A stretch of 64,000 bases of DNA, from contig JAJPHZ010000011.1 in assembly GCA_021325025.1 (NCBI GenBank), positions 1-64,000 of the forward strand. The letters run 5' to 3'. Origin of the DNA: Pseudomonadota bacterium (lineage in GTDB: Bacteria; Desulfobacterota; Binatia; Binatales; Binataceae). Both the position numbers and the translations under genes were made by a program. The notes below the pieces were generated by a model. It ran no database searches. It saw nothing but the letters and a program-made list of their open reading frames with translations, and had not been told where the DNA came from. Below, piece by piece: positions 8,080 through 17,297 of the stretch. Position 1 is the stretch's first letter; every line of letters starts with the position of its first letter.

Positions 8080-8517
8080 CTACTTGGCGGCGCGCGAGGG
8101 CAGGATCACGACCGCGCTGCCGGGCGTGGTCTTCTCGCCCTTGTCATTCTCCAGCCAGATGTCACACTCCACGATGTGGTCGTTGCCCTCCACGCGCTTG
8201 GCCTTGACCACGCCCTTGCAGGTTACCTTGTGCCCGGGCAGGTCCATTCCGCGATACTGCACCGACAGCTTGCGCAGCCATCCTTCGGTGCCGGCAAAGT
8301 CGGTCATCAACTGGCCCAAAAAAGCGTTCTTCAAAGCGCCGTGCAGGATCACGCCGGGCAGCTTGTTGGCCAGCGCGAAGTCCTTGTCGTAATGAATCTG
8401 GTAGTAGTCGCCTGAAGCGCCGGCATACCGGACCAACTGTTGGGTGGTGGGGTTCTTTTCCAGCGGCGTCAGCGCGGAGCCGACCTCGACATCTTCGAAG
8501 TAAATCTGCTTGCCCAT
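8080..8517 (-). CDS. MaoC-like acyl dehydratase
   Basis: A 145-residue single hot-dog-fold protein. The MaoC signature is clear: Y-A-G-A-S-G-D-Y-Y-Q-I-H-Y-D at about 31-44 supplies the Asp/His pair of R-specific enoyl-CoA hydratases, followed by L-P-G-V-I-L-H-G. It should hydrate a 2-enoyl-CoA. It is the middle gene of three on this strand, 18 bp after the FAS1-like dehydratase gene. The two small proteins probably form the two halves of a heteromeric hydratase, as in mycobacterial HadAB-type systems. Confidence 0.85.
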   Translation of the reverse strand: MGKQIYFEDVEVGSALTPLEKNPTTQQLVRYAGASGDYYQIHYDKDFALANKLPGVILHGALKNAFLGQLMTDFAGTEGWLRKLSVQYRGMDLPGHKVTCKGVVKAKRVEGNDHIVECDIWLENDKGEKTTPGSAVVILPSRAAK

Positions 8518-8535
8518 CGCAAACTCCCGACAATT

Positions 8536-8985
8536 CTAATAGTTGATGAGGGTCATGCGTTGAATGGTGCACAGTTCATCGAACTGATTGGTGTAGCGCA
8601 GCTCGGTGACCCGCACCACCATCGTGCCCATCCGCCCTTCAGTCTCGCGCAAGTCGGCCAGGCGGGCGACGACCGTGATGCGGTCGCCGGGACGAATCGG
8701 CTCGAAGAACTCCCACTCCGAGCCGCCGTCGAGCAGGCGCTTGGGCAGCTCGGGGATTTCGAACCTGGGCAACTCGCGCGGCATCAGCGACCGCACGAAC
8801 GTGGGCGGCGCGATCATGCCCCCGAAACGCGTCTTGCGCGCCAGCTTTTCGTCGTTGAACAGCGGATTCGGATCGCCGATCGCCTGGGCGAAGAGCCGAA
8901 TCGCTCCGCGCTCCACGTCATAGGTTACTGGCTCCGATTCGATGCCGATGAACTTCTTGTGTTCATCGCTGATATACTTTCCCAT
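8536..8985 (-). CDS. FAS1-like dehydratase / MaoC N-terminal-type hot-dog protein
   Basis: A 149-residue protein with the non-catalytic partner fold of MaoC hydratases: Y-D-V-E-R-G-A-I-R-L-F-A-Q-A-I-G-D-P-N-P-L at about 22-42, then G-M-I-A-P-P-T-F. The family is described as HadA/HadC-like; it binds the acyl chain while the MaoC partner supplies catalysis. It is the first gene of the operon running to the diiron protein. An ATG at 8983-8985 is well placed. The 119-bp gap to the divergent pterin dehydratase gene presumably holds both promoters. Confidence 0.83.
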   Translation of the reverse strand: MGKYISDEHKKFIGIESEPVTYDVERGAIRLFAQAIGDPNPLFNDEKLARKTRFGGMIAPPTFVRSLMPRELPRFEIPELPKRLLDGGSEWEFFEPIRPGDRITVVARLADLRETEGRMGTMVVRVTELRYTNQFDELCTIQRMTLINY

Positions 8986-9104
8986 CAGGACTCCTCGCCA
9001 AAAACGGGGTGATGCCTGAAACCCTTAACATAACGCGCCGGCGGGTGGGATAGTAAGGCAACGTCTGCCGCCGGACAACACAATTCAAAGGGAGGAATGC
9101 CGCG

Positions 9105-9395
9105 ATGGCCAGGCTCGATGGGCAACAGATAGCGCGGGAGCTCCAATCCCTGCCCGGATGGGAATTCAAGGACAACGCCATCAGCAAGCTCTATCGCTTT
9201 GAGGAGTTCATGGACGGGATCAAGCTGGTCGATCGGGTGGCGCAGATCGCCGATGCCGCCGACCATCATCCCGACATCCACATCAACTACACGCGCGTGA
9301 CCTTCGTGTGCAGCACGCACAGCGAAGGCGGCGTGACGGAGAAGGACATCCGGCTGGCACGCGACATCGAAGCGGCCGCAAGCCGATCGTCATGA
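9105..9395 (+). CDS. phhB: Pterin-4a-carbinolamine dehydratase
   Basis: A 96-residue protein of the PCD/DCoH family, which dehydrates 4a-hydroxytetrahydrobiopterin to recycle pterin cofactor. The signature is present as D-A-A-D-H-H-P-D-I (about 46-54), a tyrosine eight residues after the second His, H at about 69 in C-S-T-H-S-E-G-G, and a later Asp. GGGAGGAATG precedes the ATG at 9105. No aromatic amino acid hydroxylase is adjacent, so in this genome it may serve another pterin enzyme. The gene is short and complete. Confidence 0.9.
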   Translation: MARLDGQQIARELQSLPGWEFKDNAISKLYRFEEFMDGIKLVDRVAQIADAADHHPDIHINYTRVTFVCSTHSEGGVTEKDIRLARDIEAAASRSS

Positions 9396-9404
9396 AGTGC
9401 GCAT

Positions 9405-10130
9405 TCATCCTTTGGGATCGGGTTTGCGCCCGATGAACCAGCGGCGCGGTGCTGCCGCGGGCGGGCTGTCGCGCACCTTGGGCACATAGTGCTGCACGCC
9501 GGGGCCGGCGCGTTCGATTTCGGCAATCAGCGCAGCCAGATCGGCAGGGTCGCCCACGAAATCGGTTTCCGAGGTGTCCACCGCCAGCAGCGGCGTGTCC
9601 TCGTAATAGAAGAAAAAGTCGCGATAGGCACCGGCCACCCGCTCCAGGTACTCCAGGCTGATGTAGCGTTCGAAATCCCAGTTGCGCCGCCGCAGCCGCT
9701 CCACCAGCACTTCCAGCCGCGCGCTCAGGTAGATGACCAGATCGGGCTTCGCCATCGAGGCGTTGACCAGCTTGTAGACCTGCTCGTACAGCGCCATCTC
9801 ATCGGGCGTGAGATTGAGCGCGGCGAAGATGCGGTCCTTGGCGAAGAGATAGTCGGCCACGGTGCGCTGCGCGAACAGCTCCTGCTGTGCCAGGTCGCGC
9901 TGCTGCTTGAAGCGGGTGAGCAGAAAGTAGAGTTGGGCGGGAAACGCGTGGCTGTCGGGGTCCTTGTAAAAGCGCGCCAGAAACGGATTGCCGCTGATGT
10001 CTTCGAGCACCAGCCGCGCGCCCAATTCGCGGGCCAGTGCGCGCGCCAGGGTGGTCTTGCCGACCCCGATTGGGCCTTCGATCGCGATGTAGCCCGCGCT
10101 GGTCCGCGCAGGACTGCCTTGCGTGGCCAT
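9405..10130 (-). CDS. Deoxynucleoside kinase family protein
   Basis: A 241-residue P-loop kinase. The phosphate-binding loop E-G-P-I-G-V-G-K-T-T lies at about 17-26, and the lid-like region R-R-R-N-W-D-F-E-R-Y-I-S at about 158-169. The family (deoxyadenosine/deoxyguanosine kinase) salvages deoxynucleosides. The start at 10130 gives the normal short N-terminus before the P-loop; a longer open frame to 10346 overlaps the neighbouring gene. It converges on the pterin dehydratase gene with 9 bp between the stops. In deltaproteobacteria such kinases often lie near folate-pterin genes, which fits here. Confidence 0.85.
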   Translation of the reverse strand: MATQGSPARTSAGYIAIEGPIGVGKTTLARALARELGARLVLEDISGNPFLARFYKDPDSHAFPAQLYFLLTRFKQQRDLAQQELFAQRTVADYLFAKDRIFAALNLTPDEMALYEQVYKLVNASMAKPDLVIYLSARLEVLVERLRRRNWDFERYISLEYLERVAGAYRDFFFYYEDTPLLAVDTSETDFVGDPADLAALIAEIERAGPGVQHYVPKVRDSPPAAAPRRWFIGRKPDPKG

Positions 10131-10179
10131 CTTGATGCGATCCCCGCAAGCGCGCCGTTTGGCGCCGGGCGATGCGCGA

Positions 10180-10542
10180 CTAGCCGCGCGGCGGCGCCGG
10201 AACCGGTGGGCTTGGATGCTCCCTGCGGTCCAGTTGCCGGCGATAAAAGCGCGCCTTGTTGCGCAGCCGCGCGTCGCCCGGATCCAGCCGCGCCGCGGCC
10301 TCGTACTCCAAAGCCGCATCCTGCTGGTCTCCGAGGTACTCGTCAACCCGCGCCAGCAACTTGTGCGCCTCCAGCAGGTCGGGGTCGGCCTTGAGCGCCT
10401 GGGTCAGTTCCAGCCGCGCGCCCTTGAGGTCGCGGCGGTCGAACAGGATGCGGGCGCGGTCGAGATGGCGCTTGGACTCGGACAGACATCCGGCCAGCGC
10501 GCTGCAGGCCAGCGTCAGGGCGATGAACTTCCTGCAACTCAC
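10180..10542 (-). CDS. TPR-type lipoprotein
   Basis: A 120-residue protein from a GTG start at 10540-10542. It has a short signal peptide with lipobox L-A-G-C (16-19), then helices with tetratricopeptide spacing: A-R-I-L-F-D-R-R-D-L-K-G-A-R and A-L-K-A-D-P-D-L-L-E-A-H. The tail is proline-rich. The GTG overlaps the TGA of the upstream mechanosensitive channel gene (GTGA), so the two are translationally coupled. It probably acts as a small scaffold at the inner or outer membrane; the partner is unknown. Confidence 0.8.
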   Translation of the reverse strand: MSCRKFIALTLACSALAGCLSESKRHLDRARILFDRRDLKGARLELTQALKADPDLLEAHKLLARVDEYLGDQQDAALEYEAAARLDPGDARLRNKARFYRRQLDRREHPSPPVPAPPRG

Positions 10543-12584
10543 GACGACTGACTACGGACAGACGCGTTTTGCTCCTGAGCGTCGGCGTGGGGCTGATGGT
10601 CGCCGCCCTCGGCCGGGGCGGCGATGGGCTGGATATTGGGCGTGCCGCTGGGCACGAAACGCAGGCGCGGCTCGCGGGCGATGAAATCGAGCAGGCGGCG
10701 CGAGATCTCGTCGACGACCTGCGCCTCGGAGCGGACGTCGACGGGAAAACGCAGCGTGATTTGCAGCCCATCGGGACCCAGCCGCACGCGGCTTTGCGGG
10801 CGGCCCGAGTCCACGCGCGTGTTGAGATCGCGCTCGATCTCCAAAAGCTGGCTGCGCGCGCTGTCGCGATAGCGGGCGAAGACCGCCTCGACCACTTCGA
10901 GCAGTTGCTTTTCCACCACGCGAAAATCGCAGTCGGGCGACAGCGTAAAGCGCAGCTCGCGCCAGATCATCAGGCTGTGGCCGGGATGGTTGAGGAACTT
11001 TTCGCGGAACACGCTGGAATTGGGAATCGTGACCAGGCGCCCGGTCGGGCCCGACTGCACGCCGTCGCCGCTTAATTCGAGCAGCGTCAGTTTGGTCAGT
11101 CCCAGTTCCACCACCTGGCCGCGCACGCCCTGCAACTCGACGCGGTCGCCGTGCTTGATGCCGAAGCGCCCGCTCAGCCGGAAGTAGCCGGCGATCGACA
11201 GGATCACGTCCTGCAGCGCCACTGCGATTCCGGCCGCGGCAAATCCCACTACCGTGGCCAGCGCGCTCAACTCGCTGGTGAAGTTGAACAGCAGCACGAT
11301 GATCGCCAGCACGACCACGGTGACGTCGCGGACCTTGAGGATCTGGCGGCGGCGGTTGACGTCCTCAACGTAGCGCACCACCAGCCGCCGCCAGACCACT
11401 GCCAGCGCCGCGATCAGCGCCGCCACCAGCAGCAATCCGGCCACATGGACGAGCAGCGCCTGCAACACCTGCTTGCTGTGGCGCAGCACCTGCGCGCGCC
11501 ATTGCACCAGGTTGTCGGCATAGCGCCGCAGCAGCATTTCCTGCTTGGTCAGCGGCAGCAGCGCCGCATCCAGCATCTTGCGCCGGCTGATGAGCTGTTC
11601 GAAGTCCTTGCGGCGCTGTTCAAGACTGGTGCGGTCGTTGGCCATCGCCAGGCGCGAGAGCTGTTGCGCGCGGCTGTCGACCGAGGCCAGGCCCTGTTCC
11701 AGCGCGCCGCGGGTGCGCGCGACCAGCTTGAGGAAGGTTTCCGTACCGCTCTGGCGCTGATCGAGGGTCGCGAACTTGGTGCGCAAATCGAGCAGATGCT
11801 CGGCCAGGCCGACCAGCCCCTGAGGCTCCACGGGCTCGGGTCTTTCACCGGGTTGGCGGACCTTGGACTTGGCTTCGGCCTGAAGCGAACGGCGCAACTC
11901 GTCGATTTGCGCCTCGAGATTGCCGTTCTGGGAGGTGGAGGAAGCGCCGCGTTCGAACTCGCTCATCGTGGTCAGGAAATCGACTCGCGCGCGCGCCAGC
12001 TCCAGCTCCGCCTGTGCCGCCACCAGTTGACGCGCCAGCGCGTCCTGCTGGCGGCGCGGCGCCGCGCGCAGGCGCGCGCTGAGGTCCTTGACCCGTGCCT
12101 GAAGGCCATCCATGTCGGCCTGGGCCTGCGCCAGGCGGCTTTGTGCAACCGGCGGCGCGCTTGCGTTGGGCTGGCTGGGTTGACCGAACTTCGCGATCAG
12201 CGCCGCCTCGGCGTCGGCATAGTCGAAGGCGAGCTTGACGATCTCGTCGGCCATTCCCTGGTTGGCGCTGAGATAAAGTGCCTCGGAGGGTTCTTCCACC
12301 AGGTTGGTTTCGACGCTGAACTGACGGTACCAGGCGATCGTGCTGCCGAGGTAGGAAATTACGTTTTGCTGCTCGGTCAGCGGTACCGGCGTCGGAGCGG
12401 CGACCGCGGTGCCGGCTCGGGCCGACGCCACAGCAGCGGGGGAGGGCGAGGGCGCGGAGCGAGTTGGCGCCGCGGAAGCCGCCGGAGCAGCGGCCCATGA
12501 TGGGGCAGCGAAGAAGGCAACAAGCGCCACCGCCCACCACAGCCATTTCGCGACTGGCAGTGTATCCCGAAGCAAAATCCGCAA
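10539..12584 (-). CDS. MscS-family mechanosensitive ion channel with long periplasmic N-terminus
   Basis: About 681 residues. A signal/first membrane segment is followed by roughly 300 residues rich in Ala/Glu/Arg helices (coiled coil, periplasmic), then several membrane helices. The MscS pore helix T-V-V-G-F-A-A-A-G-I-A-V-A-L-Q-D comes next, then the soluble beta domain (H-G-D-R-V-E-L). This is the large MscK/YbdG-like architecture. No ATG is available near the N-terminus. A TTG at 12582-12584 sits six bases after GGGAGAG and is preferred; a TTG at 12635 is the longest option. Downstream is a coupled lipoprotein. It should release solutes on hypo-osmotic shock. Confidence 0.82.
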   Translation of the reverse strand: MRILLRDTLPVAKWLWWAVALVAFFAAPSWAAAPAASAAPTRSAPSPSPAAVASARAGTAVAAPTPVPLTEQQNVISYLGSTIAWYRQFSVETNLVEEPSEALYLSANQGMADEIVKLAFDYADAEAALIAKFGQPSQPNASAPPVAQSRLAQAQADMDGLQARVKDLSARLRAAPRRQQDALARQLVAAQAELELARARVDFLTTMSEFERGASSTSQNGNLEAQIDELRRSLQAEAKSKVRQPGERPEPVEPQGLVGLAEHLLDLRTKFATLDQRQSGTETFLKLVARTRGALEQGLASVDSRAQQLSRLAMANDRTSLEQRRKDFEQLISRRKMLDAALLPLTKQEMLLRRYADNLVQWRAQVLRHSKQVLQALLVHVAGLLLVAALIAALAVVWRRLVVRYVEDVNRRRQILKVRDVTVVVLAIIVLLFNFTSELSALATVVGFAAAGIAVALQDVILSIAGYFRLSGRFGIKHGDRVELQGVRGQVVELGLTKLTLLELSGDGVQSGPTGRLVTIPNSSVFREKFLNHPGHSLMIWRELRFTLSPDCDFRVVEKQLLEVVEAVFARYRDSARSQLLEIERDLNTRVDSGRPQSRVRLGPDGLQITLRFPVDVRSEAQVVDEISRRLLDFIAREPRLRFVPSGTPNIQPIAAPAEGGDHQPHADAQEQNASVRSQSS

Positions 12585-12724
12585 CCGCTTCTCTCCCGGC
12601 CTGACTATGATACTTGTCCGCCGCCCAACGCCCAAGCCGCACGCCGTGCTGCGGCACTTGCTGCGCGCCAGCCTGGGGCAATGACGAAAAAAGGCCGTGG
12701 ACGTTTACGCGCTGCGGACTCCCG

Positions 12725-14494
12725 CTACCATCCGATGACCTGCGCGGGCATCAACATCGAAATCTGACCGCGCGGGTCGGCGCCGCCGCTCAGTGCGCCG
12801 CCGGCCGGGTCATACGCGACTGCCAGCACGAATCCCTCGCGATACGGGGGCATCAGTTCGAGCCGATGCCCGCGCGCGGCGAGTTCGTCGCGCACCTCCT
12901 GGTCAACACGCTCCTCGATGCGCAGCAGGCCCGGATTGGCGGTGTGCGGGTAAAACGTGATCGGCATGTGTGCGGAGGAAAAGCGCGGCGCCTCGATTGC
13001 CGCCTGAAGATTCATCCCGAAATGCACCAGATTGAGGAAAAACTGCAGCGTCCACTGGTCCTGGTTGTCGCCGCCCGGAGTGCCGAACGCGATACATCGC
13101 CCGGCCGCGTCGATCGCCATCGAGGGCGTCAGCGTGGTGCGCGGACGCTTGCCCGGCGCAAGTCCATTGGGATGGCGCGGGTCGAGATGGAAACTTTGCA
13201 GGCGTGTGCCGAGCGGGAAGCCCAGCGTGTCGATGACCGGCGAGCTGGGAATCCATCCGCCGCTGGGCGTGATTGCGATCGCGTTGCCGTGGCGGTCGGC
13301 AGCGTCGACGTGAACCGTGCCGCGGCCCCAGCTTCTGGCCTCCGCAGGCGCCTGCGTCACGGCGCGCATCGCGATCGGGTCGCCGGGCGGGGCGGGATCG
13401 AGCAGGGCGCGATCGGGATCGATCAGGCGTCGGCGCAGTTCGGCATATTCTGTGGACAGTAGTTCCCGTATCGGGACCTGGACGAAGTCGGGGTCGCCGT
13501 ACCAAGCCTCGCGGTCGGCAAAAGCCAGCTTGGCAGCTTCGATTATGCAATGGATGTAGGCAGCGGAGTTGTGTCCGAGCGCGGCCAGATCGAACCCTTC
13601 GAGCAGGCGCAATTGCTGCAGGAAGACCGGCCCTTGCGACCACGGCTGGCACTTGAAAATTTTAAAACCATGATAGGCGATCGAAAGCGGCTCTTCGATT
13701 TTGGTCTTGAAACGTGCCAGGTCCTCCGCCGCCAGCAGGCCATCGTTGGCCCTTGACCAGGCGACGATCTCAGCCGCGATGTCGCCGCGCAAGAAACGCT
13801 CGCGCGCGGCGTCCAGACCGGTGTTGCGGCCGCCGTTGCGCGCGCCTGCCTCGGCGTCCATCAGGCGGCGGAAGAAGCGCGCCAGGGCGGGATTGCGGAT
13901 GCGATCGCCGGGCTGCGGCACGCGTCCGCCAGGCAGGTAGATTGCTGCCGTGGTGGGCCATCGCTTAAGGAAGTTGCGCGCGTTGGCGTGCAGCGACGCC
14001 GCCTCGGTGGTGCCGGTGAGGTTGGCGGCCTTGATCGGATCGCCGATCAGCCCGGCATGCGCCGGAAAGCCGTCCTCGGCCAGCTCCAGCGCCGGTTCCA
14101 GGACCTGGGCCAGAGAGAAGGTGCCGAAGTGTTCCAGCGCCGTCAGCAGCGCGTCGAATGCGGCGGGAACGCCAGCGGCCAGCAGCCCTTGGGCTGGAAT
14201 CAGACTCATCCCCAAGCCGCGGAAATGCTCGATGGTGGCGCGCGCGGGCGCAGTCATGTTGCCGTTGATCGCGAAGACCCGCTCGCCGCCGGCCGGACGC
14301 ACCAGCATCGGTGCCTCGCCGCCGATAGTGTGCAGGTGGGGATTGACAATTCCCTCGACGAAGGTGGCCGCGACGGCGGCGTCGATCGCGTTGCCGCCGC
14401 GGGCGAACATGCGCGCCCCGGCCGCCGCCGACAGATAATGCTCGGTCGCGATCATCGCGCGCCCGCCCATCACCAGTGGATAAATGGTCGCCAT
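12725..14494 (-). CDS. Gamma-glutamyltransferase-family Ntn hydrolase
   Basis: A 589-residue homologue of GGT. The large-subunit part shows A-R-G-G-N-A-I-D-A-A-V-A-A, V-N-P-H-L-H-T-I-G-G-E and E-A-A-K-L-A-F-A-D-R. The autoprocessing site is G-R-G-T-V-H-V-D with T393 as the likely nucleophile; classical GGTs read T-T-H there. The small subunit follows with S-S-P-V-I-D and G-T-P-G-G-D-N-Q. No signal peptide is evident at the start chosen (14494), so a cytoplasmic location is possible. It may cleave a gamma-glutamyl compound or another amide rather than glutathione. It is monocistronic. Confidence 0.8.
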   Translation of the reverse strand: MATIYPLVMGGRAMIATEHYLSAAAGARMFARGGNAIDAAVAATFVEGIVNPHLHTIGGEAPMLVRPAGGERVFAINGNMTAPARATIEHFRGLGMSLIPAQGLLAAGVPAAFDALLTALEHFGTFSLAQVLEPALELAEDGFPAHAGLIGDPIKAANLTGTTEAASLHANARNFLKRWPTTAAIYLPGGRVPQPGDRIRNPALARFFRRLMDAEAGARNGGRNTGLDAARERFLRGDIAAEIVAWSRANDGLLAAEDLARFKTKIEEPLSIAYHGFKIFKCQPWSQGPVFLQQLRLLEGFDLAALGHNSAAYIHCIIEAAKLAFADREAWYGDPDFVQVPIRELLSTEYAELRRRLIDPDRALLDPAPPGDPIAMRAVTQAPAEARSWGRGTVHVDAADRHGNAIAITPSGGWIPSSPVIDTLGFPLGTRLQSFHLDPRHPNGLAPGKRPRTTLTPSMAIDAAGRCIAFGTPGGDNQDQWTLQFFLNLVHFGMNLQAAIEAPRFSSAHMPITFYPHTANPGLLRIEERVDQEVRDELAARGHRLELMPPYREGFVLAVAYDPAGGALSGGADPRGQISMLMPAQVIGW

Positions 14495-14682
14495 TGTGGT
14501 TAACCGTCCTGCTGCCGATGCGAATTGTTCAGCCAACTATGCTATAAATAAGGGTGGGTGGAAATCTCCCGGAAAAAACGGGTGCGTAATGCTCGTGAAA
14601 CCTGACCGGCCTTACCTCAGCAAGGCGCGGTGCTGGAACGCGATGAATTTTAACGCGTATCCGGCTCGTCTAACTGACAGGT

Positions 14683-14958
14683 ATGGCGAAGGTGTTACGA
14701 ACGGCGGGTATCGATGGAGAACCGCCCGAGGAGAGAGGCAAATCCGTGAACTCATCGGCAGAAGACAGGCAGGATGGGGTTGTGGGGAGATATTGCCGAC
14801 TGCTCAAACCGGTTCGCGATCGCGAGGGTCATTCCCGCTTTAACGAACGGCCACGAATCCTGCGTGAGGTGCGCAACCTCGACCGCATCATGTACCTCGT
14901 GCAGTTTGAAGACGGCGCCACAACCTTTGTTTTCCCGCACGAAATAATCGTCGAGTAG
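14683..14958 (+). CDS. Small conserved-looking hypothetical protein
   Basis: A 91-residue frame. The C-terminal two-thirds reads like a compact folded domain: Y-C-R-L-L-K-P-V-R-D-R-E-G, then R-I-L-R-E-V-R-N-L-D-R-I-M-Y-L-V and F-E-D-G-A-T-T-F-V-F-P-H-E-I. The ATG at 14683 has only a weak AGGT in front; an internal start is possible. It lies 74 bp before the alcohol dehydrogenase gene on the same strand. I do not recognise the family and assign no function. Confidence 0.55.
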   Translation: MAKVLRTAGIDGEPPEERGKSVNSSAEDRQDGVVGRYCRLLKPVRDREGHSRFNERPRILREVRNLDRIMYLVQFEDGATTFVFPHEIIVE

Positions 14959-15032
14959 CGTGGCGCGTTTTGCCTCGCACCCGCACTGCCGTAAGATACC
15001 GGCGATGCGACCCATCGCGCGGAGGTGAACTA

Positions 15033-16058
15033 ATGCGTGCGGCAGTGCTGAAATCGCCCGGAGCCATCGAGGTCGACCGCGCCTATCCCGAGCCGCCGAT
15101 GGATCCCGGCGACCTTAAGCTGCAGGTCGAGTACACCGGAATTTGCGGCAGCGATTTGCACATCTTCACCGTCCAACCGCCGATGATGAAGCTGCCCGCC
15201 GTGCTGGGGCATGAATTTTCCGCCCGCGTCGTCGAGGTCGGCCCCGACGCGCGCGGCTTTGAGACCGGCGACCGCGCGGTGGGACTGATTTATCCGAGCT
15301 GCGGCCGCTGCGAGTACTGCGTGCAGGGCGATTTTACACTGTGCGATCTGCGCGTGGTCAGCATCGACGCACGCAACGGCTCCTTCGCCGAATATATCAC
15401 CGTGCCGGCCCGCCAATTGTTCCTCGTGCCGCCGGGCACGCCCGCCGATGAGGCGGCGCTGATTGAGCCAGCCTCGGTGGCGGTCCACGCGATTCGGCGC
15501 TCGCGGCTGAGCGTCGGCGAACGGGTGGTGGTCTTCGGCGGCGGACCGTTGGGGCTGCTGATTATGAAACTGGCGCAATTGGGCGGCGCCGATCGCGTGG
15601 TGCTGGTCGAGCCCGCGGCGGGACGGCGCAAGCTCGCCGAGCAGTACGGTGCTGATTTGGCGCTCGACCCCAACGAGGAGATCCACGGCCAGATCATGGA
15701 CGCCACCGACGGCCGTGGCGCCGACGTCGCTTTTGAGGTCGCCGGCAACGGGCGGGCCTTCGCGGCCGCCGGCAAGGCGGTGCGCAAAACGGGCCGGATG
15801 GTGGTGGTGGCGGTGTACGAAGGGCGCGACGTACCCTACAATCCCAACCGCTTCGTGGGCGACGAAATCGACCTGATCCACAGCTTCTGGGCCAACGCGA
15901 CCGACTTCCGCCGCGCCGTCAACCTGGTCTCAAGCCGCAAGCTCGACGTCCGTCCCCTCATCACCGGGCGCGTGACGCTGGAGCAGATGCAATCCGCGAT
16001 GGAGACCCTGGTCGCCGACCGTGGCAGCCATAGCAAGGTGCTCGTGTCGTGCAGTTGA
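15033..16058 (+). CDS. Zinc-dependent alcohol dehydrogenase (sorbitol/threonine dehydrogenase-like)
   Basis: A 341-residue medium-chain dehydrogenase. Catalytic zinc ligands are in C-G-S-D-L-H (about 38-43) and G-H-E-F (about 60-63). The structural-zinc loop C-G-R-C-E-Y-C, then C, lies at about 91-108. The Rossmann glycine motif F-G-G-G-P-L-G-L-L is at about 169-177. The ATG at 15033 follows GGAGGTGAAC closely, which fixes the start. It resembles sorbitol, threonine or butanediol dehydrogenases; the substrate cannot be set from sequence. It is a different subgroup from the enzyme at 3719-4738. Confidence 0.87.
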   Translation: MRAAVLKSPGAIEVDRAYPEPPMDPGDLKLQVEYTGICGSDLHIFTVQPPMMKLPAVLGHEFSARVVEVGPDARGFETGDRAVGLIYPSCGRCEYCVQGDFTLCDLRVVSIDARNGSFAEYITVPARQLFLVPPGTPADEAALIEPASVAVHAIRRSRLSVGERVVVFGGGPLGLLIMKLAQLGGADRVVLVEPAAGRRKLAEQYGADLALDPNEEIHGQIMDATDGRGADVAFEVAGNGRAFAAAGKAVRKTGRMVVVAVYEGRDVPYNPNRFVGDEIDLIHSFWANATDFRRAVNLVSSRKLDVRPLITGRVTLEQMQSAMETLVADRGSHSKVLVSCS

Positions 16059-16369
16059 AGGTGAGGGCACCTGATGGACGTTCAGCTCCTTATACGTCAT
16101 CGATAGCCAGTCGCATTGGCTGACCAATCTTCTCTGTGCGCTGCTGTGCGAGCATCGGGCGCACTCCTTGATGTCGCCACAGTTTACGCCACGGTGAGCA
16201 CAGAAGGTTATCCAGCCTGCCCAACGTCTATCAAGTGAAAAAGCAGTACGTGCAGGAAGTCGCAGTATTCACGCACCTGGTCCGTCCGCGTGGGCCTGGA
16301 CCAAAACGACTGACCATCTCCAGCGAGCTGGACGCCCAGTATTCGGGTGGGCTGCCAGATGAACTTCAA
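16059..16369. other. Intergenic stretch without a supported gene
   Basis: The region between the convergent alcohol dehydrogenase and DUF4239 genes shows no coding frame with a plausible start or domain. A short inverted repeat, AGCCA...TGGCT, lies near 16105-16122, without a T-tract. Confidence 0.4.
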
Positions 16370-17176
16370 CTAGCGCGTTATACCCGCCATCTTGTAGCCT
16401 GCCAGTTCGCGCATCCGCGCCAGCGCGTAGCGAAACGGCGCGTCGGAAATTGTGACCACGCCCTGGTAGGGATGGGCCAACTCGAGAATCGCCAGAATCG
16501 TCATCCCGAGCAGGATCGAAAAGAACAGGCACATGGTGAGCTGCGCGCGGAAGATGTCGCCGCCGAAGAAGTAGCTGAACCCGATTGTAATCACACATCC
16601 CAGATAGATTACCATCCACACCACCGAGGGCAGGTCGTCGTCATAGAACAGCAGCCGCTGGCTGCGTGCCTGGCTGATTTCGTTCAGTTCGTCGATCGAC
16701 TTGTCAATCAACATCTGCTCGCGGCCGTCGGCGCTGTGATAGGAAAGCACGATCGACCACAGTTCGTGAGCGCCGACTTTTCCCGCCTGAAAGTGCTTTT
16801 TGGCCATCTCGGGCCATTCGACTTCGACCACGCGGCGGGTGTATTCGAGCACCGCCGCATCAAGCCGCGTGCGCATCGGCTCGGAAAACGCCGCGCCCAG
16901 CTTGTAAAGACTCTCCAGCGCCGTGGCCTCCCGATGGGCGTTGGTGTTGGCTTCGGTGAAACGCTGCCAGGTCGCCACGATCACGAACGCCAGCACCAGG
17001 CCGTAAAAGGCACCCAGCACGCCAAAGGTGACGCCGGCGATCTCATGGTTCTTTTGCAGCCGGTCCAGCGGAACCAGTCGCCGTACGACATAGAGGCCCA
17101 AAACGCTGCCGCCACCGAACACCACCAGCACGAACGCGACCTGCGCCACGGTGCTCCAATACAGAAGAAAATCCAT
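16370..17176 (-). CDS. DUF4239-type membrane protein
   Basis: A 268-residue integral membrane protein. Two N-terminal helices (about 5-28 and 48-70) flank a loop with K-N-H-E-I-A-G. A soluble helical domain spans about 75-190, and two C-terminal helices follow (about 192-235). The arrangement and the motif N-x-E-I-A-G-V-x-F-G-V-L-G-A-x-Y-G match DUF4239, proposed to be bestrophin-like, though no channel activity is established. AGGAGGGACTG directly precedes the ATG at 17176. It is next to tRNA-Leu and convergent with the alcohol dehydrogenase. Confidence 0.75.
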   Translation of the reverse strand: MDFLLYWSTVAQVAFVLVVFGGGSVLGLYVVRRLVPLDRLQKNHEIAGVTFGVLGAFYGLVLAFVIVATWQRFTEANTNAHREATALESLYKLGAAFSEPMRTRLDAAVLEYTRRVVEVEWPEMAKKHFQAGKVGAHELWSIVLSYHSADGREQMLIDKSIDELNEISQARSQRLLFYDDDLPSVVWMVIYLGCVITIGFSYFFGGDIFRAQLTMCLFFSILLGMTILAILELAHPYQGVVTISDAPFRYALARMRELAGYKMAGITR

Positions 17177-17297
17177 CAGTCCCTCCTGCACCACAAGCCA
17201 GAGCCCCCATCCGCTCCCGCGGGCGATTATCGGATCGCAGACCGAACTTCATGCGTGGTCCGCCTTCAATCGGCGCGAAGGCGATGGCGAGGAATGG

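Noticed and set aside
11151-12500. Plus-strand 449-codon frame
   Set aside because: Antisense of the helical region of the MscS gene; composition is typical of a shadow frame.
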